A stretch of DNA of 64,000 nucleotides, from NCBI GenBank assembly GCA_038503035.1, contig JAVSML010020804.1, positions 340,699 through 404,698 on the forward strand, read 5' to 3'. The stretch's first letter is position 1. Each line of letters begins with the position of its first letter. The notes below the pieces were generated by a model. The model was not told where the DNA came from and ran no database searches. It saw only the letters and a list, made by a program, of their open reading frames with translations. The translations under genes were made by a program, and so were the position numbers. Below, one piece after another: positions 44,140 to 56,270 of the stretch. Source of the DNA: Crocodylus rhombifer (taxonomy: Eukaryota; Chordata; Crocodylia; Crocodylidae).

Positions 44140-45104
44140 CAAGCTTCTCCCCGCCTGCCCCCCCAAGTCATTCTTGATGGGCAATTTGCTAGTTTTCTAC
44201 ATAATGTTATAGCCTAGCCTCCAGTTATGAGTGTGACATTGGAAAGGCAAAGTGAGATTTTAGACGATCATAATTTTCCCTTCTAGCCTGTGAGACCTAC
44301 TCTCTGCAGCTTTGTTTTCCTCCCTTTACTGTAGTTTTGTCAGTAGCATAACTCATGGAGGACAACTGGGGCAGTGGTCCCAGGTGCTGCCTTTGGAGGA
44401 AGGGCATGAAAATAGCTGCTATCGTAGCTGGCAGTCTGACATGCTGCTGACAGCAGCCATGCAGCAGCTAGTACTGCCCCATATGCCATTGCTAGCCATG
44501 GCATGGAGCCCTCCTGAAATCCACCTGAGTTTGGGGGATTTTTGGGAAAGTTAATTTTGATTATTCCTTTGTTTAGTCATGATGTTCCTAGGCCACCCAG
44601 AAAACTCACCTGAGAAGAGAAGCTAATGTGGAAATCTATGGGCTACAGTGTTATCTCACACTGACTTAGCTGCATAGATTTCAATGAATTTATGTGATGT
44701 TTGCACTGGTGTGAGCTCACAATTAGGTTCTTGAGAGCAGGGATGCAATAATGTCTATAACATGCATGTAGAGAAGAGCAATGGTGCCTGAATGGAGATG
44801 TGTGGTCTTTGGACACCTGAGTGTCAGGATCAGCCTTTAAAGAGGCTAGCCTCCTCTAGACCAAATTTTTTCTCTGGACAGAAAAATACAAAGGCTAAGA
44901 GTGAATATTTACTAGTGCACTTTCTTGTGAATTTTTACCCTTTAAGAAACTTTCTAAAAAGTGAGAAAAACTGAATTAAACCCTTTTGTGTTTGGTATTT
45001 CAGTGGGAGAGTGGATTGGATTCTGTCCTCCTGAGAGCCTGTGGTATGTAAGTAGGGGAGCTCTGAGTAGGAGAAGAAATGTTATCTTTGTCTAAGATAC
45101 TGGT
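44140..45104. other. No gene recognised
   Basis: Non-coding sequence. Short open frames only. Confidence 0.5.
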
Positions 45105-45668
45105 AAGACTGATTCTAGCATCCCAAGTCCAGTTTTGGTATCCACATTTTGAGAAGGATGTTGAAAAATCAGAGAAGAATGCATAAAAGAGCAATAGAAA
45201 TGATTCAAGGATTAGAGAAAATGCCTTCTGGTGAGGGACAGAAAAAGCTCAATCTGTTTAGTGTATCAAAAAGAAAGCTGAGTGGTGACTTGATTACAGC
45301 CTAAAAGTACCCTAATGTGGAGAAAGTGCAGTGTACTAAAGGGCTCTTTAATCTAGCAGAGAAAGACAATGGCTGGAACAAGCAATGCCTGGAAGTAGAT
45401 GCCAGACAAATTCCAATTAGCAAAAAAAGATTCACGCTTTTAACAGTGAGGGTGATTAAGCACTGGAACACATTCCCAGGGGAAAATGGTAGATAGTCCT
45501 TCTTCAGTTGTCTTTTGATGTCTTCAAATCAAGCTTGTGGAACTTCTGCTTTAATCAAACACAAGCTTCTGGGCTCAGTGCAGGTGTATCTGGATGAAAA
45601 TATATAGATCTGTGATATCCAGATCAAACATGATGCTCTGGTAGTGCCTTCTGGCCTTAAAATCTATT
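45105..45668 (+). mobile_element. CR1 LINE 3' region (about 560 bp)
   Basis: A long match to the known CR1 3' layout: GTCCAGTTTTGGTATCCACA, AAGGATGTTGAAAAATC, AAAAGCTCAATCTGTTTAG, GGTGACTTGATTACAGCC, GGCTCTTTAATCTAGCAGAG, TTTTAACAGTGAGGGTGATT and the end CTTCTGGCCTTAAAATCTAT. The coding frame is broken. It looks older than the copies at 18945 and 30984. Confidence 0.92.
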
Positions 45669-46908
45669 ACAATAATTTATCTGTGGATGCTTTTTGCTTT
45701 AAGCTGTCACCTAAACCCAAATATGAATTCTCCTTTGTAAAACCAAGTGTTTAGTTTGGCACAGGTTGAAGGCATCGGACACCCCAAAGAAGTCTCCCTA
45801 CCATTTTATGGTAGAGGTTCTTTCTCTCACTCACTAGTGTGACAATAGGAAGACAGTTTTCTTTTCAGCTACAGCAGACACTGTGTATACAAGAATATTA
45901 TGCTTTGCATTGTAAAGGAGAAAAATAGCACAAAAGGAAAGGAAAGGTTTGCTCCATGGGGAAGAATCCTGCAGCATACATGGAAGCTTCAGTAGTGAAT
46001 GATGACTAAGATGAAATATAGCTAGTTTCCATTTAAAAATGTATAGTCTTGATTCATTCATTTGTTGTAAATATTGATATCTACTTTTAGGTAAGGAATG
46101 GTTGGAAAAAAAAGCATTTTTTTGGCCTTGAAAGGATATCTATCTTTGTGCGGTAAAACAGAACCATACTACTGTATGAACTCTGACCATCTGAGATGCT
46201 GAGAGAATCATTTGGTTTAATAGTTTAATAATTCAGAATGACATCACCTCTTCTGTTACAATTCTATGTTCTAACACGTAATGAAATTGTGTGTTCTGCG
46301 TGGATAAAAAACCTTTAGGCTTTCTTTATGCCTCACTGCAATAGAAGCTTTTGCCTGAATAAGGTAAGAAGAAAGGCTGTGCAATTTTGGTCCTGTGTCT
46401 TTGTTTGTCTCAAAACCCAATAGCAATAGCAAAGATCCAAGGTGACGGAGTTTCTAGTTCCAAGGTTATGGAGTTTCTAGTTCTTCTTCCTTTTTTGGAT
46501 GAAATCTCTGTTTTGGGGAAAGTATTTTGGTTTGTTTTTTTTTTAACTTCCTCTCTCTCTTATTAAGAAGTTTGAGGAGCAGAGGGCACCAGTGCTCAGA
46601 GACCTTTTTCATATTTGAAAAGGCCTTTCTAAGAAAATGGTTTTGCAGTGTTTCCTGAAAATAGTAAGAGTCTGGATTCATCCAATCCCCTGCCAAAGTT
46701 GTTCTATAGCCACATAACCATGACCCAGGGCTTGTGAGCTGACTCAGTAGTATGCAGCTGTCATGCTGGTTCTTGGATCAAATTTTAATCTTTGATACAA
46801 CTGGGGTTGGCCCATTAATTACATTGAAAGTTAGGGCCAAGCCTTAAACTGTCATTGGAAACAGTCAGAGACAGTGGAGGAAACTGAGTGTAGCTGACTG
46901 GTCAGTGT
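45669..46908. other. No gene recognised; small tandem repeat at about 46437-46484
   Basis: TCCAAGGTGACGGAGTTTCT is repeated as TCCAAGGTTATGGAGTTTCT after 23-24 bp. Otherwise AT-rich. Confidence 0.55.
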
Positions 46909-47157
46909 TTATTGTGTGTTCACTTCAACGCCTGTTCCAAGTAGGATATTGGTCTGTTCCAAGTGCAAAAGCTGAAGCTCCTGGGCCCTGTTTTCAAGCT
47001 GTGGATTAAAGCTTTCAACTCTGGAAATCACCGGTGTGTCATCCAACTTGGGAGCTATTATGTATGTGGATTGGAAACATCTTAAAGTGGCAAGTACCTT
47101 GACAAAAAATAATGCTAAATGAAGGAAAAAGGGAGAAAATGACCTTAAGGTTTGCAT
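46909..47157 (-). other. Unidentified minus-strand reading frame ending in an AATAAA signal
   Basis: 82 residues. The last about 35 have a leucine-rich helical pattern (LENRAQELQLLHLEQTN) before ...VEVNTQ. The TAA stop lies inside AATAAA (46908-46913, minus strand), a plausible poly(A) signal. AAG|GTACTT at about 47097-47105 could be a donor. Function unknown. Confidence 0.3.
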
Positions 47158-47162
47158 TTATG

Positions 47163-47411
47163 CTAGATATTTGGAAGAAATGCAACAGTATCAATCCCAG
47201 AGTCTGATTCTGACTCACTTAAGTAGTGTACCCCAGGAGTAGCACAACTGAAATCATTAAAGGACTCTGTGTAAGGGGGAGGTGGGTCTAGCTCAGTCTC
47301 CCTCTGAACTCGCCTGCCACGACTTGGATCAAAAAAGAAGAGATGTTCAGTGTTAGTTTTGGAGTGAGAAAACACCACACGCCACCCAGGTGATATGCTC
47401 ACACAGTGCAA
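47163..47411 (-). other. Unidentified minus-strand reading frame with PPPPY and acidic serine motifs
   Basis: Open from a TTG codon, with no ATG, to TAG. The 82-residue translation contains ETELDPPPPYTESF at about 39-52 and YLSESESDSGIDT near the end. A PPPY motif can bind WW domains and also occurs in viral late domains. I do not recognise the protein. It could be an exon, a decayed retroelement or chance. The next frame downstream (46909-47157) is out of phase. Confidence 0.3.
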
Positions 47412-48101
47412 GTTTTATTCCTCAGTGGGAGGTTACAGAGTTGCATTCACCTCACGGATTACCTCATTAGTGAGGGAACATTGGCATAGCTGATAAGGGG
47501 AGCGGGAATCCCGAGCGTGTGCCCGATACCTTAGGCTACTTTGTACTAATTAAGTCCTCCTGGCTGATTGATTCATTAGCAGGGTGCGTTCTCTGTGCCT
47601 TCCCAAGTCCTGGACTGGGAACTGCCTCTGGTGCTCCCTTGCTACTGACTAGTGGACTTGGCTCTGTTTGTCCCCCTTCCGGTGGGGCAGATAGCTTTGA
47701 GCTACTTTTGCCATGGGGGCTCCATCCTGGAGCACTCTCCCTCAGAGTTCCCCTCAGCACACCAATTCCCAGCTTTTCCCTGGACTCACTGAATCGACTG
47801 CAGTTTCAGGTAGGATCTCTGTCTTTTCACCATCTGACCTTCCCTTCCTGGGACCTGTCGTCCCAGGTTCCTCCAGGATTGTAGACTGGGGTTTTTCTCT
47901 CTTCCTACTCTCTTTTTACTAATGTGAGACTGTAATCTAGGATTCAGTGTCCTGGATTTAAATATGCAGAGGTCATGCTGAACCAAGATGCTCTTCAAAT
48001 TTGTGAGTTTAAGATGAATATGATTGTGTTGTAGGAAGTTCTAACTCTGCAGGTTGCTGTGTCTGCATTTGCATGCTCAGCACTGTGGCACCTGAGTGCT
48101 T
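47412..48101. other. Anonymous sequence; possible LTR-like part
   Basis: A minus-strand AATAAA lies at about 47412-47417, followed by TTGCACTGTG. This could be the 3' end of a transcript or an LTR. Open frames on both strands at 47519-47998 have no domain. Confidence 0.35.
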
Positions 48102-48725
48102 TGTCACGGTGGGCCAACACGATCGAACAGGTGGGGGCTAGCGGCGAGGAGTCAGAGCGGTCGATACGCATATGGTTGCCAAAGAAATACTTTTATTTTT
48201 TCTCTTTACTTACGCCACGTGATGGTAGTATACCGTAGGCCAGATCAGACTTGGTTACAACGATAACGATAAACAAGGCCAATCGGTAACGACAACGAAG
48301 ACGAAGATGAACAAGTGGCCGGAATGGAGGTAAACAAGTTAATCGAAGATGTAGAACGAGTTAGCCAAAACGTGTGAATGAGTTAACCGGAATCAGAACG
48401 AACGAGTAATCGAAATGAAGACAAGCATCTATGAGGATGGGGTACGCCGGGACACGACGGTGGCGGGGAGACCAGTGGAGCTCTGGGCTCATGCGAACCA
48501 GGGTTCTGTGATTCTCCTGAGGCAGTCTCCGTTGTGGCGGTCTCCACTCAGGTCTGCTCTGGTCTCCGCTGTGAGAGGAAACTCGCTGGCTTAAATACTT
48601 CCCCCACGGCCAATCAGACAGTTCCCCTTTTGGAAAGTTCTAGCACAAGTCTCGGCATGCGCGTCTTGTCAGTTTAAATTACCTCATTTCAAATTACGTC
48701 GTGGGGTTAAGCGTGGGGCATGTTT
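48102..48725 (-). mobile_element. CpG-rich solo LTR-like element
   Basis: Sharply bounded segment with about 40 CpG dinucleotides in 620 bp (counted by eye) inside CpG-poor DNA. Read on the minus strand it has TATTTAA (48591-48597) downstream of a CCAAT/ATTGG box (about 48609-48615). AATAAA follows about 400 nt later (48192-48197), then TGACA at the end. This is the order expected of an LTR. The flanks TGCTT (48097-48101) and TGTTT (48721-48725) agree at 4 of 5 if the end is 48720. Boundary and family are uncertain. Confidence 0.6.
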
Positions 48726-48849
48726 AGTCATGCGTACTGGCCTTTTGGGGTCTTTCCACTTGCAGGCCTGGACATGTCTCTGTTTAACTCTGTGTTATCC
48801 AGCACCTTTCTTAATTTTGGTTCAGACAAGCACTATACCTTGTTCGAAT

Positions 48850-48990
48850 TTCATAGACATTAGGGTTGGAAGGGACCTCAGAAGATCATCAAATCCAGCC
48901 CCCTGCCACAGGGGCAGGAAGTCAGCTAGGGCCAAAGGATCCCAGCAAGATAAGCATCCAGAGTTTGTGACTGTTGAACTTTGTCATCCC
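48850..48990 (-). mobile_element. CR1 LINE 3' end fragment
   Basis: TTTCATAGACATTAGGGTTGG, AAGGGACCTCAGAAGATCAT and CAAATCCAGCCCCCTGCC form the reverse complement of the CR1 3' terminus. It is followed by CCAGCAAGATAAGCATCC. Confidence 0.9.
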
Positions 48991-49157
48991 TAAATTTATA
49001 TATTTTGACAGAAAAAGTATTTTATTGATAAATGCTGATAATTGAAACCAAAGCTTTTCACAGGAGTAAATCAGGTTTGGTTAAATTTTCATTGGGAAAA
49101 ATGTTTCACCTTAAAATGGAAATTTCTGGTATAGGAGAGGGACAGTGTACAGAAGAG
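48991..49157. other. No feature recognised
   Basis: AT-rich spacer. Confidence 0.4.
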
Positions 49158-49240
49158 CAGAAAGCCTAGTGGCTAGAGCACTTACCTGGGAGGTAGAGAC
49201 AAAAATTCAAGTCTCTGCTTTGCTGAGTCAGAAAATGGAC
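49158..49240 (+). repeat. tRNA-derived SINE head
   Basis: GCCTAGTGGCTAGAGCACTT resembles a tRNA A box (AGTGGTTAGAGC). AATTCAAGTCTCTGC resembles the B box (GGTTCAAATCC) at the expected distance of about 35 nt. No intact cloverleaf is seen, so it is a SINE and not a tRNA gene. Confidence 0.55.
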
Positions 49241-52123
49241 CTGAACCCTGTTCCCTCGGCTGCAGGTTAATGATCTGATCAGTCGGGTATTAGCTATCCT
49301 TTATTCTAGTCTAATGCAGAAATAGGAAACTGAAATCTCAAACTTTGTAGGAAAAGTATTTTTTCTCCCAATTCTATTCAGCACCTCCAAGGTCCAACCT
49401 CCACAGCCATTTACATGGATCACAGTCTGAGATTCATTCATCTCCTTGGGCCATGGTCTTGTATAACGTGGCTAATTTACTGCTACGTTATTTTGACTCT
49501 CATTTACCTGACACTCTTTGCTGAAGTTTGTACTTCTCACAAAAGATACCTCACTCTGTGCTTTGTCTTGCCAAAAAATCTGCTTCAGATTGGCAATGCT
49601 GTCTTTTAGCTGTCATACAAGCTGTACAAAAGGTTCAGCCTAAATACAAACACAAGCTCTCTCTGGGATTAGACCCAGATGGTTTTGTATTTTATTACAC
49701 TTTCCTTGGTTTACCTGACTCTTGTATCTTTTATTCTCCTCTCTACCATCTGTCAATACACCTGAACCAAGGGATTTAGTAGACATTGTTGTCAACGGAT
49801 TTATTTCAGTTTGAAGTCTGTGTTGGTAAGAAAACATACTAAAAAAATAGTCTTATTGTATTGATTCTGGAATTATTACTGAATATTTCCTGAAAGCTTT
49901 GACATTTTAAAGATCATAAGCCAATTTTTGCTGTCAGTCACAGCTGTGCAGTCACTTGGGGCCAGTGAGGACAACAGCCGGTCCTGATGACTGTCAATTC
50001 TGCATTTCACCAAGGGAACCAAAGGGTACAATTGGGCTACTTTAAGGCACATGTTAAATAACCATTTGTGTCACCAGTAGATGACAGAAATGTGTATGTT
50101 TTAAAATAAATGAATACTGAGCTACCAAATAGTAGTCATAGAGGAGAGTAGTCCTCAGTTGTTTTAGAGTAGCTTTAGAAATTAAGCTAGGAGTTTGTAG
50201 TCACTGGACCTTTGGGTCTGGTTACAATTTCTTCTGTGTAGTATATCCTGACTGGTTGCGGCCAACTTTATTCCAGGAATCTTTTTCCCTGGCCTGTCTC
50301 TAGTTTCTTGATATGTCACTACCTTCCTGGCTATGCTGAGCTTCAAACCTTCTCTCAGCCAGAGAAGCAACAAGTTTCTAGGTTGCTTCAAGAACCAGAA
50401 TTGGTTTTGTGCAGGAACTGTGTAGATCGCAATTCAGAGTTCAAAATGGCAGTGAGAAAATCTCTGTCTTTTTCAGCTGCCACGGCTAAAGGTGTATATG
50501 ACAGGAGGGAAAAGAGAAATTAAAACACTGTATATTCATAGTGTCAATGTGATGACATTTAAAAATATTCTTGTTAGCTACCAGAATTGACACGCCTGCA
50601 ATTTGATATACATAAGAATACAAAATAAGGAACTGGGAATCCGAACATAAATATTTCTAACTGGTTCCTCCTGGTATCAGATGTCACTGGTTTCTCTTGC
50701 CTCACTGGTACCTGTGGTAGTTTTGAGTGCTATTTCCCATTAATACAATTAAAAAATTCAATAATAGAGCAAAGCAAAGTTATAATGATGGCCAGTGTGT
50801 GCATCTATTGTGTTTATTTTTGTTTAACTTGAATATTTATCAGTGTTTCAAGCGAAAAGCTTGTGTATAAATAATCACAAAATGACTGAAGCTATGTTCA
50901 AATAGGATTTTTAGTCTAAAGTTACAGAATGGAAACCCAGACTTCTTACAATGACATGACAGTTGCATATCAGCAAAGAAAATAAGTCATGAACTGGGAG
51001 CTGTATAGAGCTGCATTACTGTAAGGGCTATTGAATCACACACACAGTGCAAGAGAGTTGGCACCACTGATTTTGCTGGAGATCCAGCAATTTAAGTAAC
51101 TTAATCAAGTGTCATAATTGATTGGAGGTTCATTTCCTCTCTTGGAAATCATTAAGCGTGGCCATTGCTAGCTAAAAGCATTTAATAATTTCTACAATAG
51201 AAGGATGGTATTTTCCCCCTGGACTCCTTTATAAGATAGAAAGACATTGCCAGCATGTGGCTGCTGACTGCTGCTGGATGACTGTCCTGCCCAGACCTGC
51301 CCACTCCACAAAGGAAACCAGTGGCTACTCAGACCTCACAGCAGAGATTCATTCAGAGCATACAAAGAGGTGGATTGCCATTCCTAACTTTGGGAACCAC
51401 ACCAGAAGAATTGCATGTCTTTAACATCAGCTTTGCTATCAATTAATGAGCCACACTTGACACCACTGAAGAATTTTCATCAGGAAGCTTCTTTGTGCAG
51501 CTTTACTTCCTCCTTTATGAGGAATACCAGGACATTGTGACTTTGGTATTTAACTTTTCTGAAACACAAAATTAACAATTAAATCCACCCCTTTGAGGTT
51601 TACAACAAAAGCCATCAAAAGGAATTCTTTGTCGGAGTTGTGAAGACTATGCATACTGCTATGACCACTTTAGCTTTAGGTTCACTGTATCAAGTTACAG
51701 ACCCAGCACTCTACTATTTTGCCCATCTTAGAGGTGCCATAGAAAGGAGTTGATGGGTTCAGCAAACCAAGTTCATCATAAAGTTTGAACTGCCTTTTGT
51801 ACCTATTTAAAACACACAAAGACATATTTGTATGTAAAAGGATGACATGAGAAGAGTTGGTTCACCATCTCACAGACACTGGGTGGGAGGAGGATGCCTT
51901 CCTTTTGAAATCATGTTCCTTCTAAAAAGACACAATCAAATGCTAGAGCTGGTTTTCCATCAGCAAATGCAATTCTGTCCAAGTTGAAATACTTCCTTAA
52001 ATTATGGAGCTTACACCAGCACTTTATTTGAAGAAAAACAAGATAAAAAAATCTCCCAGCTACAATGAAACATCCTAGTTTGACATTTATGCAGAAAAAT
52101 GTTATGATTTTACATGTACTATA
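49241..52123. other. Gene-free AT-rich region
   Basis: No exon, RNA gene or repeat end recognised. 50740-51200 (AATACAATTAAAAAATTCAA, GTATAAATAATCACAAAATG) is repeat-free and could hold regulatory sequence. Confidence 0.45.
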
Positions 52124-52264
52124 GGTTGTAGTCGTATTGGTCTAAGGACACAGGCAGACAAGTTTCTTTGTGTAAATCCGATATCTTTTATTAAACAAAC
52201 TAAAATAGTTGGAAAAATTCTTTTTTGCAAGCTTTCAGGTACAAATACCCTTCATCAGGTTGAG
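52124..52264 (-). repeat. Dispersed repeat, nearly full copy
   Basis: GGTTGTAGTCGTATTGGTCT, AAGGACACAGGCAGACAAG, ATCCGATATCTTTTATTAAA, CAAACTAAAATAGTTGG and TTGCAAGCTTTCAGGTACAA then CCCTTCATCAGG. This is the clearest full-length order of the family. Confidence 0.85.
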
Positions 52265-53700
52265 GAAACATCTACATGCTGTGACTACTATTAATATAAT
52301 TTGAATTACTCATACCAGTTACATAGATACTACTATTTCTATATACTATATTATATATTACAAAACATATTTTAAATGTCATAAATAATATGATTCTTTC
52401 CATTTCAGTAGGTACTAAAATACTGTTGCATTTAAACCCAAATACTCTCCAAAAATGTAAAATGTAAAAAATAGCTTATTAAAGGTTAAAGACTGCAAAC
52501 AATTGCAGACCTGAGTACTTTTCTTTATACATATGAATAATTTTATGCACTTATTCTAAGAGAATCAGGCTCTAGGACTATTTTATTTTGTACCAGTATT
52601 GGGATTGAATCAGTAATCAACTGTTTAGATCAGGCATTCGGAAATTAGTTCTGCAGCTCAGAATTGTTCCTCTTTTTTTTTCTTCAAAACAACAACAACA
52701 AAAATTAGGGGCAGGTCATTTAAAAAATGAGGAAATGAAAAATGGAAACAGAAAATGTTCAAGATGTGAAACACACCCGTTTAATCCTGAACTGTCCCAG
52801 ATTCAGTGCAAAGGCAGTTTTCAGCCTTCTCTTAGACACAAGATTTAGTAAAACTCTTGATCTGTCATTTCATGTCTAAAAAATCCTTTCATCATTTTTG
52901 TTCATGTCTGTCCAAGAGGTTAAAGTTTTCCTTTCAGCTCTGATCACCACAGATGTTGCCCTTTATGAGAGGAAACCCTGGTTTTACCAAAAGCTGCAAA
53001 CCCAAATGTCTTCTTTTCCAAAGCCCACAAAAGATTTTTGTTTGGTGTTCTAGATTTTAAATATAGTCTTCACAGACAACACTTCAGAATTTGTTTGAGC
53101 AATAATTTTTAACCAATGTGGTCAAATATCTGTGAATTTAATTTAATTGGAAACTTGAAACGTACATACTGTTGTACTGTAATAAAAAAACTGAACATTA
53201 CATTTGGCACTGCTAAAGGAAAAGTGTAAAATCCTTCTACAAGAAAGTAAGTACTGTATTTTATGGCTTGATCCTTCATGCCACATACAAGAACTATAGA
53301 CCTGCACACTTTATCTGATAAAGATAAATTACCATATTTACTTGAATACAAGATGAGTTATAGAAAAAGCCTCTCCCCTTATAGTTACATACCAGCAACC
53401 CCTCCCCCATTAAATAGATAGGCTACGTTAAACTGCTGCTAGAAGTAGCATGTGCTCAGTCACAGAAACCAACTATGAAGTTGATTGAATGCAGGTCATG
53501 CTGAGCATGTCTGTAAAAATAGATGGCTCATACTGAGCAAACACACTGATGGGAACCCTTTTCTTGTGTGACCTGGGGGAAAAAAAAAGGCAGTTGCTCC
53601 CCCAGAAGGGAATGAGCACTAGGAGGTACTGAAGTACCAGGCCCTTACTTGGAGAGGCTGAAGCAAGCTCTGACACCCTTCCCTGGTGTCAAATGCTGAT
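52265..53700. other. No gene recognised; TGATGGGAACC direct repeat at 53549 and 53698
   Basis: AT-rich. CTGATGGGAACCCTTTT and CTGATGGGAACCTTTTA lie about 149 bp apart and bracket a short segment, possibly an insertion. The second copy adjoins the A/T-rich 3' end of the LINE. Confidence 0.45.
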
Positions 53701-54119
53701 GGGAACCTTTTAATTTTAATTTATTTACAATTTTTTATTAAAAACATACTTACCACCCCACACTTACAAAGCTTCACATATTGAGCATTCTTGTTTTACC
53801 AAGACTTCATAGCGCAAAAACAACCACATATCAAAAACATACAATTACGTATATTAAACCCTTAAACAACATATATCAACTTCCCACAAAAAGCCCTTAC
53901 AGGACTCTTTTTCTTCATACAGAAGCCCATGAAAAGCTATTTTCTCAATAATCCCCTGAAACGCTGCTCCTCCCATCAGTCCTCCCTGTTGTTTCAGTGA
54001 ACCAAGTGTGTCCAGTTCTTTTTCCTCCACCACTTCTCTGCTTCTTCCTCTCTGATCTCCTCCTTGTCCCAATCAATGCAGTATTTCAGCTCATGCAGCC
54101 CCATAAAACCCAGAGGTTT

Positions 54120-54352
54120 CTTACTTTCCATGAGCCGCCTGCTCCCTAGAGGTATGCAGAAAAAACATTTAAAGCTTCCTCTAAGTCTGAATCACCAAAT
54201 CTTTCCAAATCTCTCCAAATAGATTCAGAGGGTTCCAATTCAATTCAGAGAGATTAAAGGTTCCTCTGATTCGATTTGGATTCGGAGATTCAGCCACTGA
54301 ATCAGGCTGAATCTCTGCCGAATGAATCAGGGACTGAAGCTTCGCACAGCCC
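54120..54352 (-). mobile_element. GATTCAG-rich MITE inserted in the LINE RT
   Basis: Minus-strand start TAGGGCTGTGCGAAGCTTCA, then many GATTCA/GAATC words, then GAAGCTTTAAATGTTTTTTC and GCATACCTC, GGCTCATG. The same order is seen at 61676-61880 (plus strand) and in part at 63812. The repeat type is consistent with crocodilian MITEs. The family name is not verified. Confidence 0.7.
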
Positions 54353-54742
54353 TACCATGCTGCACAAAAACAGTAGTGATGACAGAGGGCACCCTTGTCT
54401 CACCCCCATATGGATTTTAAAGGCCCTGCTTAGGTGCCCATTAGTTTGGACTTGACTCTCCACTTCTCTATATAATAACCTTATCCAACACATACATTTG
54501 TCTGGGAACCCCATTTTTCCTGACACTTTGAATATGTAATCATGAGTTCCTCTGTCATATGCTTTTTCTAAATCCAGGTTTTCTGTAACTGTGTTTGTTT
54601 TCTTCTCTTGGATCTGGGACAGTGAATCTCTGATCACTCCGATTGCTTTGGAGATCCTTCTACCTGGTACTGCACATAACTGGTCTTCATCTATTATCTT
54701 CTGGAGGTTTTTCCTCATCCTCAAAGCCAGTGTCTTGGTCAT
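54353..54742 (-). pseudogene. LINE ORF2 reverse transcriptase remnant
   Basis: Contains CAVPGRRISKAIGVIRDSL, motif A-like DLEKAYDR (54551-54574), then LYREVESQVQTNGHLSRAF and motif B GVRQGCPLS (54380-54406). The catalytic motif C (DD) is missing because a MITE begins at about 54352. The segment 54743-55681 is the linker, Glu/Lys-rich, with broken frames. Confidence 0.8.
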
Positions 54743-55681
54743 TAGCTTACAGTCTATATTGAGGAGTGTAGTTGGTCTCCAGTTTTTCAGGAGATCCTCT
54801 CCCCTTTCTTGTAAAGTAAGATCACAATGCCTCTTGTAATATCTTTCCCTGCTCCTCCTGTTTTTGCTATTTCCTCAAAAACTACCACTATATCCCTCCT
54901 TATCCATGCCCAAAACTTCTCATGAAATTCTACAGGCAGTCCATCTGCTCCTGGTGATTTCCCTCTTTAAGACATATTTAAGCACTCCTCTACTTCCCTT
55001 AAGCTCATCTTTTCTTCCATCTTCTTTGCTTCTTCCTCCTCTACTTTCTCTTCAATCTCTTCCAAGAAATCTTTCATCTTCTTCCCGTCTGTATCCTTCT
55101 TCTTGTATATCTCTTTATAAAATCTTCTCATCACCTCCAACTCTTCCTGCTTTTCCACCCAGGCACCACTTTCTTCCTGCACTGCTTAAGCTCTCCTTTT
55201 GCTACCTTAACCCTGGCCAGAAAGTATCTGGACCGCTCTTGGTTTTCTCCCACCTAGGGTGCTAAGAAAATTCTCTTGTCTTTCTTTTAAAATCGAGTTT
55301 CTAACTCTTGCCTTGTTTCTTCTAGCTCTTCTTATACCTTTCTTCTTTCTGTGACTTCATTTAGCACTTTCTGCATCTTTTTTTGCAGCTCTCTTAGCTC
55401 TTTTGTTCTTTTCCCCGCACATCTTTGGCCTTCCTTCCTGAAGAAGTGTCCTGTCCTCTTCTTCACCATCATCCAACATTCTCTGGTACTCCCAAAAGAT
55501 TTCTTCAGCATTCACCACCTCTCATGCTGTATCATGTATGCTTGACACATCTCTTCATCTTGTAGCTGCCACACATTTAACTTCCAGTTTATTCCATCTC
55601 ATGGGGTTCTTAGCAAGACTCCTTTCCACCTTCAGCATCCTGTGATCACTAAAAGTCAAATGGTTTATTTTTTACTTACCC

Positions 55682-56270
55682 TTATTTCTTTTGATACAAA
55701 CACAAAGTCAATTTTTGATGGTTTCTTTCCACTGAGAAAGTGAAAACTTTCTCCCCTGCCCACACATCTCTTAGCGACTCTTTTATTATATTTATTAACA
55801 GTCTGGATGAGCTGTCTATGGCTCCATTTCCTCTTTTCCCTGTTTTGTCACCCACTTCGATTACACAATTGAAATCTCCCACTATTATGAGTGGTCTCCC
55901 TCCAACCACGTTAACCGCCCACTTTCTAAGCAGTGCATTCCTTCCCTCCCTCTCCAGTCGTGCATCTACATTGATAATTTCTAATTCTGTTTCCCCAAAT
56001 GACAATATCATTCATTGCAGTCTGCCACTGATGACTTCAACCTGCTTTGCTCTCAGCTCTGGATGATTGAATAATATTGCTACCCCTTCTGCTTTGTTCT
56101 CATTTGTCCCTGACCACCAAGATTGTCCCCATCTTCACCTTTTCTCAAACCACTTATAATGCCTCTCCTCTGGTATACCACATTCTTGTAGGCAGATTAT
56201 GTCTGCCCTTATTTGGTTCAACACTGGTTCAATCTGTTCTCATATTTTTCTTGTAAAGATATTCCTGATG
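55682..56270 (-). pseudogene. LINE ORF2 endonuclease-domain remnant
   Basis: Reads as an APE-type endonuclease. LQEC with the catalytic-type Glu at 56180-56191 and GDFNC at 55865-55879 are the two clear motifs. In-frame stops separate segments. This domain nicks the target DNA in L1-group elements. Confidence 0.7.

Noticed and set aside
49158..49240. Functional tRNA gene
   Set aside because: A and B boxes are recognisable but no intact acceptor or anticodon stems can be drawn, so a SINE is more likely.
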